Shown one piece after another: positions 34,390 to 42,684 of a DNA stretch of 55,749 bases. The stretch's first letter is position 1; each line of letters starts with the position of its first letter. The DNA comes from Eubacterium sp. (GTDB taxonomy: Bacteria > Bacillota > Clostridia > Lachnospirales > Lachnospiraceae), in the NCBI GenBank assembly GCA_022764165.1, contig JALERM010000084.1, forward strand, positions 1-55,749. The letters are read 5' to 3'. The notes beneath the pieces were generated by a model that saw only the letters and a program-made list of their open reading frames with translations, was not told the DNA's origin and did not search any database. The position numbers and the translations under genes are program-made.

Positions 34390-35829
34390 ATGAATTATCA
34401 GATTATTATCTTTATCATCGGATGGATACTCAAAATCGAAGGAACGTTTATGCTGCTGCCCATCCTTACCGGAATTATATATAAAGAATCCGCTTTATGG
34501 GCTTTTGTAATTGATGGGATCATCTGTATGCTCCTCGGTGTACTGCTGACCTGGAAAAAACCAAAACACCAGCATTTTTATATCCGGGAAGGTTTCGTGA
34601 CAGTGGCGTTAAGCTGGATGGTGCTGAGCGTGATGGGTGCCATTCCTTTCATGATTACCGGAACTATTCCGAATTTTATCGATGCCTTATTTGAGACGGT
34701 GTCCGGATTTACCACGACGGGAGCCAGTATCCTTCCGGAAGTTGAGTCCCTGCCCAGATGCGTTCTGTTCTGGAGAAGTTTTACGCACTGGATTGGAGGT
34801 ATGGGTGTCCTGGTATTTCTTCTGGCACTGCTGAAAATGGTGGACGGTTCTCATATGAATCTGATGAAAGCGGAGAGCCCGGGTCCATCTGTTTCAAGGC
34901 TGGTTCCTACGGTGCGTTCCACGGCGAAAATTCTGTATAGCATCTATATTGTGCTGACTGTTCTGGAAATGGTGTTGCTCCTTGTGGGTGGAATGCCGCT
35001 CTTTGATGCTATGACAACGGCTTTCGGTACTGCGGGTACCGGAGGATTTGGAATTAAAAATGACAGTATCGCCGGTTATTCCACACATCTGCAGGTGATT
35101 ATTACTATTTTTATGATTCTGTTTGGTGTGAACTTTAATATTTATTATCTGGCTCTGATTAAAAAATGGAAGCAGGTTTATAAAAATGAAGAGCTTCGCT
35201 GGTATCTGATCGTTATTGTATCAGCCATTCTTCTGATTGGATGGAATATCCGCGGCGTGTATGATACTTTTGGAAAAGCATTGCAGCAGTCTGCCTTTCA
35301 GGTGGCTTCTATCATTACCACCACAGGTTTTGCCACAGCGAATTTTAATGACTGGCCGGAAGTATCGAGAACACTATTGATCATGCTGATGTTCGTAGGG
35401 GCTTCTGCCGGCAGTACGGGCGGCGGCATCAAGGTATCCCGGTTTATTATCCTTCTGAAGTCCTCTGCCAAAGAACTGCTGCAGTATCTGCATCCCCGTC
35501 AGGTACGGAAAATACAGATGGATGGAAAAACTGTAGAACATGAGGTGGTAAGAAATGTCAATGTGTATATGATGATCTATGTGCTGATTTTTTCTTTTTC
35601 AGTACTATTTCTTGCCATTGACGGGCATGATCTGATTACAAATTTTACAGCGGTAGCTGCTACATTAAATAATATCGGACCTGGACTGGAACTGGTTGGA
35701 CCATCGGCCAATTTCTCACTGTTCAGCTATCCGGCAAAGGTTGTACTGATCTTTAATATGCTGGCAGGGCGACTGGAAATATTCCCATTGCTGCTGCTGT
35801 TCTTTAAAGAAACGTGGAAAAAATTTTAA
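34390..35829 (+). CDS. trkH: Trk potassium uptake protein TrkH
   Basis: A 479-residue ion-translocating subunit with about ten membrane helices. It shows the selectivity-filter repeats of the Trk/Ktr family: TVSGFTTTGASIL, FGTAGTGGFG, IITTTGFATANF and TLNNIGPGLELVGP. GASAGSTGGGIKVSR is the conserved cytoplasmic loop. ATG 34390 follows GTGGGAAG, just behind trkA. A terminator follows at 35836. Together the pair forms a complete K+ uptake system. Confidence 0.93.
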   Translation: MNYQIIIFIIGWILKIEGTFMLLPILTGIIYKESALWAFVIDGIICMLLGVLLTWKKPKHQHFYIREGFVTVALSWMVLSVMGAIPFMITGTIPNFIDALFETVSGFTTTGASILPEVESLPRCVLFWRSFTHWIGGMGVLVFLLALLKMVDGSHMNLMKAESPGPSVSRLVPTVRSTAKILYSIYIVLTVLEMVLLLVGGMPLFDAMTTAFGTAGTGGFGIKNDSIAGYSTHLQVIITIFMILFGVNFNIYYLALIKKWKQVYKNEELRWYLIVIVSAILLIGWNIRGVYDTFGKALQQSAFQVASIITTTGFATANFNDWPEVSRTLLIMLMFVGASAGSTGGGIKVSRFIILLKSSAKELLQYLHPRQVRKIQMDGKTVEHEVVRNVNVYMMIYVLIFSFSVLFLAIDGHDLITNFTAVAATLNNIGPGLELVGPSANFSLFSYPAKVVLIFNMLAGRLEIFPLLLLFFKETWKKF

Positions 35830-35835
35830 TTTAGG

Positions 35836-35869
35836 AGGCGGATGATCCAGACAAGACCATCTGCCTTTT
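35836..35869 (+). terminator. Terminator after trkH
   Basis: AGGCGGATG (35836-35844) pairs with CATCTGCCT (35858-35866) at eight of nine positions, followed by TTTT. Confidence 0.65.
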
Positions 35870-35892
35870 GTATTGAACAAGTACAATTAGCT

Positions 35893-35970
35893 CGAAAAAA
35901 ATGTACTGTTGACTATATAATTCACTCAAAAAAATGTATTTAGTATGTTTATAAACATACGAAAAAATGT
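35893..35970. repeat. Three evenly spaced A-tract motifs with an 18-bp palindrome
   Basis: CGAAAAAAATGT, CAAAAAAATGT and CGAAAAAATGT start at 35893, 35927 and 35960, a spacing of 34 and 33 bases, about three helical turns. Between the second and third lies the perfect palindrome GTATGTTTATAAACATAC (35943-35960). The array stands upstream of the beheaded DUF4143 gene, where a control region would be. It looks like an operator array, but its regulator is unknown. Confidence 0.5.
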
Positions 35971-36038
35971 GTTTTAGTGAATGAAATTCTCTGGAAAAGT
36001 GTTGTTTATTTCTTTTATCAGAAGTATACTATGAATAG

Positions 36039-36722
36039 ATGGAGGTGATTGGATTGATCAGGCTTCAGAATGAAATCCTTGAACAGTACGAAGATGATTT
36101 CGGTAAACATGCCAGTGGTACAAATCTGGCAAGAGTCCGTATGGTATGGAATTCTATTCCGATACAACTTGCCAAGGAAAATAAAAAATTTTTCTTTTGT
36201 CAGATGAAGCAAGGGGCAAGAATGAAAGATTTTGAAGTGGCCATTGAATGGCTGCTCGATTGTGGTCTGATTACTAAAGTTCACAAAGTGAACAGTCCTT
36301 CCGTACCATTGAAGGCTTATGTCGATTACAGTGCGTTCAAATTGTTTAGTCTGGACATTGGACTTCTTGGTGCCATGAGTGAACTGGATGCTCAGTCTAT
36401 CCTGGAGGGCAATGATATTTTTCGTGAGTTTAAGGGGGCTTTGACAGAGCAGTATGTATTGCAGCAGATTGTTTCTGATACGCCATATACACCATATTAT
36501 TACGGAACAGACAGTGCGGCTTTTGAAAATGATTTTACGATTCAAAAAGGAAAAAATGTTGTTCCTATTGAGGTAAAAGCAGAAGTCAGCCAGAGGTCAA
36601 AAAGTTTGAAAGCTTACTGTGATAAATATCATCCGGAATATGCTGTTCGAATTTCAATGAAAGATTATCGGCAGGAAGAGTGGATGACAAACATACCATT
36701 GTATGCAGTATGTAACATTTAG
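36039..36722 (+). pseudogene. DUF4143 C-terminal part of an AAA-type ATPase, N-terminal ATPase domain lost
   Basis: 227 codons from ATG 36039 cover only the C-terminal DUF4143 part of an ATPase usually ~400-450 residues long: ILEQYEDDFGKHA, VRMVWNSIPIQLAKENKKF, EWLLDCGLI, LDIGLLGAMS, FREFKGALTEQYVLQ, and the nuclease-fold-like end IQKGKNVVPIEVKAE. Full-length relatives begin with a P-loop domain (GARQVGKT type), which is missing. A regulatory-looking region remains upstream, so an internal deletion is more likely than random 5' loss. Whether the short frame is translated is unknown. Confidence 0.8.
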
Positions 36723-36777
36723 ACGTTATTGCTCGTTTGAACGATTAGAAACTTAGCAGCAACAGGGGGAAAACTAT

Positions 36778-36888
36778 ATGAAATGTTATAAAAAGGATTA
36801 TCCGAGACCGCAGTTTGTCCGTGATCACTGGCAGAATCTGAATGGGGTCTGGGATTTATGGACTGATGGATATGGAACGGAACTTTAA
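36778..36888 (+). pseudogene. Glycoside hydrolase family 2, N-terminal stub
   Basis: A 36-codon frame from ATG 36778 reads KDYPRPQFVRDHWQNLNGVW DL, the hallmark opening of GH2 beta-galactosidases/beta-glucuronidases (YPRPQFVR ... LNGxWDF). It stops at TAA 36886-36888, where a full gene would run for ~600-1000 codons. Sequence of another frame (36866-36958, VEPEIIKEINERKIGFW) follows directly and looks like the tail of a different gene. The two appear joined by a deletion. Confidence 0.7.
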
Positions 36889-36969
36889 GGTAGAACCAGA
36901 AATTATTAAAGAGATTAACGAGAGGAAAATCGGTTTCTGGAGATCTTTTATGTGGTAAGGAGTGATAAA

Positions 36970-37482
36970 ATGATACATGCTTTTTTACTTTTTGATTCCT
37001 GCTGTATGTACGAAATCGTTGTATTGAATTACTTTCTGCAGTTTTCTTGCTGCGATGTGAAATTTTATTCCCTTGACGGAAATCCGGTGAGAACTATGGA
37101 GGGTTATTCAGTCAATGTGGATGGAAAACTGTGTGATATGGATCCTGGACAGACCCGGTGTTTTGTAGTGCCGGGCGGTCGTGTCAGTGAGATTCGCTGT
37201 GAAGAAGTATATCAGATATTACAAGAAGTAAAAGTGCAGAAAGCTCTGATAGCCGGCATCTGTGCCGGTGTGGATATTCTGGATGAAGCAGGTGTTCTGC
37301 AGGATGTGGTTTCCACCCATTCCGAAGACCTGGATGTGGCAAATGACGGAAATGTGATCACTTCCAGAGCCAACGGATATGTTGATTTTGCTATAGAAGT
37401 GGCAAAAGAACTGAACCTGTTTGAGAGTGAAACTGATTTGCAGGAGACCATTGATTTTTGGAAATATCACAAAAGAATGTGA
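36970..37482 (+). CDS. DJ-1/PfpI-family protein
   Basis: A 170-residue DJ-1/PfpI-fold protein. The nucleophilic-elbow cysteine is Cys98 in IAGICAGVDIL, and a glutamate at residue 15 (DSCCMYEI) stands where DJ-1 proteins have the partner Glu. CFVVPGGR precedes it. Such proteins include glyoxalases, deglycases and transcription-factor domains; none can be chosen here. ATG 36970 follows TAAGGAGTG. Its 3' end overlaps the convergent pucR-like gene by 16 bases. Confidence 0.8.
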   Translation: MIHAFLLFDSCCMYEIVVLNYFLQFSCCDVKFYSLDGNPVRTMEGYSVNVDGKLCDMDPGQTRCFVVPGGRVSEIRCEEVYQILQEVKVQKALIAGICAGVDILDEAGVLQDVVSTHSEDLDVANDGNVITSRANGYVDFAIEVAKELNLFESETDLQETIDFWKYHKRM

Positions 37483-38192
37483 GATTCTCTGATCATAAAG
37501 GCTGTCATCAGCTCAAACCGTTCTGCGGGATCGTTCAGATGGCAGCCAAGCTGTTCTTGCAGAATCCGTATTCGATTGGTGACAGTGTTGCGATGACAGT
37601 AGCTTTCCTCTGCAATTTTCTGAATGTTGCCCCAGTGTTTCAGATAAAGAAACAGAGTATCTGCAAGATTGCTGTGGTGTTTCTCGTCATAGGCCAGAAC
37701 AGTTCCCAGTTTTTGGTTTACGTACTTTTCAAGAATCGATTTGTTTTCGATTTCGGATAACAGCCTGTAAAAGTCAAGGGAATGTTCGCTTCTCATATCC
37801 ATAAAGATCCGGTCATAGTAATCTTTTGTGATGTCATAAATGTGAATATGCCAGGGCATAATAAACAATGGAAAATCATGGTTATCACAAAAGTCCCGGA
37901 CCGAGGCAGTGATATCGGATGGAAAGATATGTTTTCCTGTGTTCAGGATCAATCCGCAGGTGTGATGATTAGATAACGTGTGTACAAAGCGCAAGAGCCA
38001 TTCTTCCGTATGATTGTACAATGCTCCTGTGGAAATGATTAGTTCGCCGGTTCTTAAGAAACTGGCATTTGACTGATCCTCTGCCACATAGACCCAGTTC
38101 AGTTCCCGGTGCAGACCATTGGAACCGGCGATCAGCTGAAGCTCATATAAATCTCTTGTTTCTTCGAAAAGATTGGATAAACGTATAGCCAT
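37467..38192 (-). CDS. PucR-family transcriptional regulator, compact form
   Basis: A 241-residue regulator. Residues ~5-125 match the PucR N-terminal sensor domain (ELQLIAGSNGLHRELNWVYVAED; TGELIISTGALY; FPLFIMPW). Residues ~170-235 match the C-terminal PucR helix-turn-helix (LGTVLAYDEKHHSNLADTLF; GNIQKIAEESYCHRNTVTNR). The central ~150-200-residue GGDEF-like domain of typical members is absent; the join lies near FMDMRSEHSLDFYRLL. This may be an in-frame deletion or a naturally short form. It is divergent from the aminotransferase gene and probably controls it; two GTGCA/TGCAC dyads lie between them. Confidence 0.85.
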   Translation of the reverse strand: MAIRLSNLFEETRDLYELQLIAGSNGLHRELNWVYVAEDQSNASFLRTGELIISTGALYNHTEEWLLRFVHTLSNHHTCGLILNTGKHIFPSDITASVRDFCDNHDFPLFIMPWHIHIYDITKDYYDRIFMDMRSEHSLDFYRLLSEIENKSILEKYVNQKLGTVLAYDEKHHSNLADTLFLYLKHWGNIQKIAEESYCHRNTVTNRIRILQEQLGCHLNDPAERFELMTAFMIRESHILL

Positions 38193-38281
38193 CGATAGTT
38201 CCTCCTGGAAAACGTGATATGTGGGTTTTTCGTCGCATCGTGCTTTGAAAAATCAGAATCTATACGAAGTATACCACAAAT

Positions 38282-38294
38282 GTGCATGATGCAC
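38282..38294. promoter_or_regulatory. Dyad operator candidate 1 (PucR-aminotransferase intergenic region)
   Basis: GTGCATGATGCAC is a perfect 6-bp-arm palindrome, 90 bases upstream of the pucR start. It shares GTGCA-3 nt-TGCAC with the second site at 38444. Confidence 0.6.
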
Positions 38295-38374
38295 AATAAA
38301 AAGAAAAAAGACTGTGCAGCAAACATCTTGCCGGATTGGTGTTTTTGATTTATGATTTCAACAGTAAAGACAAG

Positions 38375-38414
38375 GGCGTCTGATATCAGAAAAACATGGT
38401 ATCAGGCGCCTTTC
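38375..38414 (+). terminator. Hairpin in the leader of the first aminotransferase gene
   Basis: Positions 38375-38387 pair with 38398-38410 (13 bp, 11 Watson-Crick plus two G-T), with a 10-base loop and TTTCGCTT behind. It could attenuate read-through toward the aminotransferase or end a short transcript. It lies between the two dyads. Confidence 0.55.
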
Positions 38415-38443
38415 GCTTATATTCTTAAAAGATAAAACAAAAC

Positions 38444-38456
38444 GTGCATCTTGCAC
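38444..38456. promoter_or_regulatory. Dyad operator candidate 2, next to the aminotransferase ribosome binding site
   Basis: GTGCATCTTGCAC: arms GTGCA and TGCAC around three bases, three bases before the AAAGGGAGG ribosome binding site. Same arms as the dyad at 38282, 162 bases apart. A dimeric regulator bound here would block or permit expression. Confidence 0.6.
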
Positions 38457-38471
38457 AAAGGGAGGATATAT

Positions 38472-39827
38472 ATGTTGAGAGAAGATTTACCACAGATTGT
38501 TACAGAAACTTTACCTGGTCCCAAGGCACAGGCCATCATTGACAGAAGAAGTAAAGTGATTCCAGCTGCTATCCGCTGTGGTTATCCTGTGGTGATGGAT
38601 CACGCAGAAGGAGCTATGATTGAAGACGTGGATGGAAATAAATTCCTGGACTGGATTGGCGGTGTCGGTGTTCTGAATATCGGGCATTGTCATCCAGAGG
38701 TTGTGGAGGCTGTGAAAGCACAGGCAGATAAATATTTCCATGGGATGTTTAACGTGGTGACACATGAGGGCTATGTGGCTCTTGCCGAGAAACTGGCCGA
38801 TATCGCTCCGGTAAAAGGAGAACATGTAAAGGCTTATTTTACCAATAGCGGAGCAGAGGCAGATGAAAATGCAGTAAAAATCGCAAAAGCATTTACCAAA
38901 CGTCCCAATATTATCGTATTTTCAGGAGCTTTTCATGGACGTACCCTTCTGACTATGTCCATGACATCGAAAAAAGCTTATGCAGTAGGAATGGGACCTT
39001 TTCCGGATGGTATTTTCCGTGCACAGTTCCCGTATTATTACAGAAATCCGGAAGGAATGCCTCAGGAAAAAGCCTGTGATTATTACATGGATTCTATCAA
39101 AGCTGTTTTTGAACAGTGCGCTCCGGCAGATACCATTGCCGCCATTGTGGTGGAACCGCTGCAGGGTGAGGGAGGATTTATACCGGCTCCGCTGGAATGG
39201 ATCCGTGCGGTCAGAGATTTGTGCGATCAGCATGGAATCTTACTGGTGGCTGATGAAGTACAGACCGGTTTCTGCAGAACAGGAAAGATGTTCGCTTCTG
39301 AATATTGGGAAGAAGTGGGTGTACAGCCGGATATCATTGCTACTGCAAAATCTATCGCAGCCGGTGTTCCGCTGTCAGCTATTATCGCAAGAGATGAGAT
39401 TATGGATGCACCTGCACCTGGTACCATCGGAGGAACTTTCGGAGGCAATGCACTGGCCTGTGCTGCATCTCTGAAGACAATTGAAATCATGGAAAGAGAT
39501 CACCTGGCTGACAGATCCCTGGAAATCGGTAAAAAAGTTATGGATCGATATCTGGAAATGAAAGAGAAGTATGAATGTGTCGGTGATGTGCGCGGTCTTG
39601 GCGGAATGATCGGTATCGAATTTGTAAAAGACAAAACTTCCAAAGAACCTGATGCAGCACTGACGGCAGCCGTAATTAATGAATGTACAGCAAATGGTCT
39701 TCTGGTAGAAGGTGCCGGAACTTACAATAATGTCATACGTTTCCTGGCACCTCTGGTTATGACAGATGAACAGCTGGAGGCAGGTCTTACAATATTTGAA
39801 AACGCTGTTACTAAATGTTCAAAATAA
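38472..39827 (+). CDS. Class III aminotransferase, 4-aminobutyrate-transaminase-like
   Basis: A 451-residue PLP-dependent fold-type I enzyme. ATG 38472 follows GGGAGGATATAT; an upstream in-frame ATG at 38451 precedes that site. Marks: FTNSGAEADENAVKIAK, FHGRTLLTMSMT, VVEPLQGEGGFIPAP, LVADEVQTGFCRTGKMFA with the PLP-ring Asp, the lysine region DIIATAKSIAAGVPLSA, and GTFGGNALACAASL. It most resembles GABA/omega-amino-acid transaminases, giving a semialdehyde. A second aminotransferase and an iron alcohol dehydrogenase follow, consistent with conversion of an omega-amino acid to a hydroxy acid. Full length and apparently intact. Confidence 0.85.
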   Translation: MLREDLPQIVTETLPGPKAQAIIDRRSKVIPAAIRCGYPVVMDHAEGAMIEDVDGNKFLDWIGGVGVLNIGHCHPEVVEAVKAQADKYFHGMFNVVTHEGYVALAEKLADIAPVKGEHVKAYFTNSGAEADENAVKIAKAFTKRPNIIVFSGAFHGRTLLTMSMTSKKAYAVGMGPFPDGIFRAQFPYYYRNPEGMPQEKACDYYMDSIKAVFEQCAPADTIAAIVVEPLQGEGGFIPAPLEWIRAVRDLCDQHGILLVADEVQTGFCRTGKMFASEYWEEVGVQPDIIATAKSIAAGVPLSAIIARDEIMDAPAPGTIGGTFGGNALACAASLKTIEIMERDHLADRSLEIGKKVMDRYLEMKEKYECVGDVRGLGGMIGIEFVKDKTSKEPDAALTAAVINECTANGLLVEGAGTYNNVIRFLAPLVMTDEQLEAGLTIFENAVTKCSK

Positions 39828-39927
39828 TAGACAAATAAAAATGCGATAACCTTGTGATAAAAGGGTTGACACCGATAAAATGATATGATATATTGAACGT
39901 GTACAAAATATTAAACACAGAAAAGAC

Positions 39928-39969
39928 AAAGACGTCAGACCATCCCATCAGATGACTGACGTCTTTTTG
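39928..39969 (+). terminator. Terminator after the first aminotransferase
   Basis: AAAGACGTCAG (39928-39938) pairs perfectly with CTGACGTCTTT (39956-39966), followed by TTG and a T-rich run start. Confidence 0.75.
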
Positions 39970-39983
39970 CGTGTTGGCAATGA

Positions 39984-40039
39984 GCCGTGCGGTCACTAAA
40001 GAGCGAAGCCCGCGACCGAGCGTCAGCGAGGTGCACGGC
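39984..40039. repeat. GC-rich intergenic dyad
   Basis: A 56-base GC-rich patch in an AT-rich gap. GCCGTGC (39984-39990) pairs with GCACGGC (40033-40039), with an inner GGTC (39991-39994)/GACC (40014-40017) and repeated GAGCG/CGAGCG words. Composition differs sharply from its surroundings, so it may be a mobile or dispersed intergenic repeat. Only one copy is in this window. Confidence 0.5.
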
Positions 40040-40093
40040 GAAGAAAGTTAATGCAAGGCAGCTAACACCAGTCGCGAACAGGAGGAAGATATC

Positions 40094-41233
40094 ATGAAAT
40101 TAAAAGACACAGGACTTACCGTACAGGATATTAAAGACAAAGTCAACAAATATATGATTGAGACGTATGAACGTTTTGATTTTCTGGCCGAGACAGCAAA
40201 AGATCAGTACATTTACGATGAAAATGGCGAACCATATCTTGATTTTTATGCAGGTATTGCCGTTAACTCTGCCGGAAACTGTAACGAAAAAGTTGTAGAA
40301 GCAGTGAAAGATCAGGTTTCTGATATCATGCATACATTCAACTATCCTTATACCATTCCGCAGGCTTTGCTGGCTGAGAAGGTCTGTACAACCATCGGCA
40401 TGGATAAAATCTTTTTCCAGAACTCCGGTACAGAGGCCAATGAGGCAATGATTAAAATGGCCCGTAAATACGGCATTGAAAAATACGGTCCCAACAAATA
40501 TCACATTGTAACTGCCAAAATGGGATTCCACGGAAGAACCTTCGGTGCTATGTCCGCTACCGGTCAGCCGGGAAATGGATGCCAGGTCGGATTTGGACCG
40601 ATGACCTATGGATTTTCCTATGCTCCATATAATGATCTGCAGGCTTTCAAAGATGCATGTACAGAAAATACAATCGCTATTATGATCGAGCCTGTACAGG
40701 GTGAAGGCGGAGTACATCCGGCTACACAGGAATTTATGCAGGGATTGAGAGAATTCTGTGATGAGAACGGTATGCTCCTTCTGATCGACGAAGTACAGAC
40801 CGGATGGTGCAGAACCGGTGCTGTGATGTCATATATGAACTATGGAATCAAACCGGATATTGTATCTATGGCGAAAGCACTTGGCGGCGGCATGCCGATC
40901 GGAGCTATCTGTGCAACTGAAGAAGTGGCAAAAGCGTTTACTCCGGGTTCTCATGGAACAACATTCGGAGGTCATCCGGTATGCTGTGCGGCAGCTCTTG
41001 CAGAAGTCAATGAGCTTTTGGACAGAGACCTGGCAGGAAATGCCAAAGAAGTCGGTGCGTATTTCATGGAAAAACTGAATACACTGCCCCATGTGAAAGA
41101 AGTACGTGGTCAGGGTCTTCTGGTCGGTGTGGAATTCGATGATACCATTTCCGGTGTAGATGTAAAACATGAGTATGGCAGGAATGGATTATGGCAGGAG
41201 GCTGGTGTCTGCTGGGCGCAGTATTCTGCGTGA
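40094..41233 (+). pseudogene. Class III aminotransferase, acetylornithine-type, C-terminus replaced
   Basis: 379 codons; the first ~355 are a normal class III aminotransferase (FFQNSGTEANEAMIKMAR; GFHGRTFGAMSATGQPG; MIEPVQGEGGVHP; LLIDEVQTGWCRTG; SMAKALGGGMPIGA; GTTFGGHPVCCAA). After SGVDVKHE, where relatives continue with a ~35-residue C-terminal strand-helix ending (typically with IRMVPPL), the frame runs into unrelated codons and stops. The sequence behind it is the tail of another gene in a different frame. A deletion removed this gene's end. All active-site residues shown are kept, but the missing end forms part of the fold. Confidence 0.8.
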
Positions 41234-41400
41234 TCTGCAAAAATAAATATAAAGAAAAATTCGGTATCCTGGTTGAGATTATCTCAGATGAAGATGCAGT
41301 GGCACTGCAGTCCAGTGATGAAGAAATCTCTGCAGCTCTGGATCTTGCGATTGATGCTGCAATCAACAAGATTTTGTCACAGAGAACGGTACATTTTTAG
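41191..41400 (+). pseudogene. C-terminal remnant of a membrane transporter, perhaps an APC-type amino-acid permease
   Basis: In a frame different from the aminotransferase before it, ~70 codons read as one hydrophobic segment (GGWCLLGAVFCVIC) followed by a basic stretch (KNKYKEKFG) and a soluble acidic tail (SSDEEISAALDLAIDAAINK). This is the usual look of the last helix and cytoplasmic tail of an APC-family amino-acid transporter. It is joined without a gap to the truncated aminotransferase. ATGGCAGGA occurs at 41175 and 41191, a possible short-homology junction. The transporter identity is an inference. Confidence 0.5.
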
Positions 41401-41415
41401 ATAGGAGATACAACA

Positions 41416-42546
41416 ATGAACTTTACTTATAACTTGCCGGTAAACATTATATTCGGCTGCGGAAAGGTAAATGAAGTCGGAAAAATCGCAAAACCATATG
41501 GAAAGAAAGTGCTTATCGTAACCGGAAAATCCAGTGCAAAAAAATCAGGATTATACGATAAGGTGAAAAACAGTCTGGAAGCAGAGGGTATGGAGAGTGT
41601 TCTGTTTGATAGAGTAACACAGAATCCTCTGACCACCACGGCAATCGAAGGTGCAGAGTTTGCCAAAGAAAATGGCTGTGATACAGTACTTGCCATCGGC
41701 GGCGGAAGTATTATGGACTGCGCTAAAGCAATTGCTTTTCTGGCGGTAAATGATGGAGACATTAACGATTACATATTCAATAAAAAACAAAGTGATAAGG
41801 CACTTCCATTACTGCTGATTCCTACTACCTGCGGCACAGGCTCAGAAGGAAATGGTTTTGCCGTGCTGACAAATCCGGAAACCGGTGATAAAAAGTCACT
41901 CCGCTGCAGTGCCATCATTGCCAAAGCATCCATCGTGGATCCGGAATGCATGATGACAATGCCGAAAAAAGTCCTTGCTTCCGTTGGATTTGACGCACTT
42001 TGCCACAGCATCGAGGCTTATACCTCCAGAATCTCACAGCCATTTACAGATGCACTTGCCTTATATGCTATTGAACAGATTGTAGATAGTCTGGCAGATC
42101 TGTTTCATGGCTCCACAGACAAAGAACAGTGGGAAAAAATCACAATTGCCAGCACCATCGGCGGTATGGTGATTAACCAGGCTGGTGTAACTCTCGCACA
42201 CGGGATGGAACATCCCGCATCCGGACTGAAAGACATTGTACATGGTCATGGACTGGCTGCACTGACACCGGCTGTCATCGAAGCATCCTATAAAGGAAAT
42301 CCTGAAAAATTCGCCAGAATTTCCAAACTGATGGGCGGATGCAGTGCTGCCGACTGTGCAGAGATGGTAAAATCATTCTTAAGCAGAATCGATATGACAA
42401 TGAAGCTTTCAGATCTGGGACTGACAGAAGAAGACATCCCCTGGATGGCGGAAAACTGTATGAAAGTATCTGCGGCCTCTGTGGCAAATAATCCGGTAGT
42501 GTTTACACAGGAAGAGATTGTGGAGATTTATCGGAAAGCGATGTAA
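41416..42546 (+). CDS. Iron-containing alcohol dehydrogenase
   Basis: A 376-residue group III (iron-dependent) dehydrogenase. Marks: NIIFGCGKVNEVGKIAK, NAD-site IGGGSIMDCAKAIAF, TCGTGSEGNGFAV, and the metal ligands in FDALCHSIEAYTS, GVTLAHGMEHPASG and DIVHGHGLA. Such enzymes reduce aldehydes or semialdehydes to alcohols. Next to two omega-aminotransferases it would fit reduction of succinate semialdehyde (or a similar product) to 4-hydroxybutyrate. Start ATG 41416 follows ATAGGAGA. A terminator follows at once. Confidence 0.88.
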   Translation: MNFTYNLPVNIIFGCGKVNEVGKIAKPYGKKVLIVTGKSSAKKSGLYDKVKNSLEAEGMESVLFDRVTQNPLTTTAIEGAEFAKENGCDTVLAIGGGSIMDCAKAIAFLAVNDGDINDYIFNKKQSDKALPLLLIPTTCGTGSEGNGFAVLTNPETGDKKSLRCSAIIAKASIVDPECMMTMPKKVLASVGFDALCHSIEAYTSRISQPFTDALALYAIEQIVDSLADLFHGSTDKEQWEKITIASTIGGMVINQAGVTLAHGMEHPASGLKDIVHGHGLAALTPAVIEASYKGNPEKFARISKLMGGCSAADCAEMVKSFLSRIDMTMKLSDLGLTEEDIPWMAENCMKVSAASVANNPVVFTQEEIVEIYRKAM

Positions 42547-42555
42547 TATAAAATG

Positions 42556-42604
42556 AAAAAAAGACGTTTGTTGTGGCAAATGCTATAATAAAAGTCTTTT
42601 TTTT
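42556..42604 (+). terminator. Terminator after the alcohol dehydrogenase
   Basis: AAAAAAGAC on the left pairs with GTCTTTTTT on the right, with a partly wobble-paired interior. The sequence closely resembles the riboswitch terminator at 43214-43258 (about 36 of 43 bases alike, including TTTTTTTTACATA). Confidence 0.65.
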
Positions 42605-42684
42605 ACATAGAATAACACTATGGTGTTAGTGAAAAGTGGTTGGTTTCTGATATCATATACCATATAAAATGATAGGAGGAGAAA

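Noticed and set aside
41169-41246. Small open frame MSMAGMDYGRRLVSAGRS and a short end
   Set aside because: It overlaps both the transaminase end and the transporter remnant in the third frame, lacks a good ribosome binding site, and is most simply chance.
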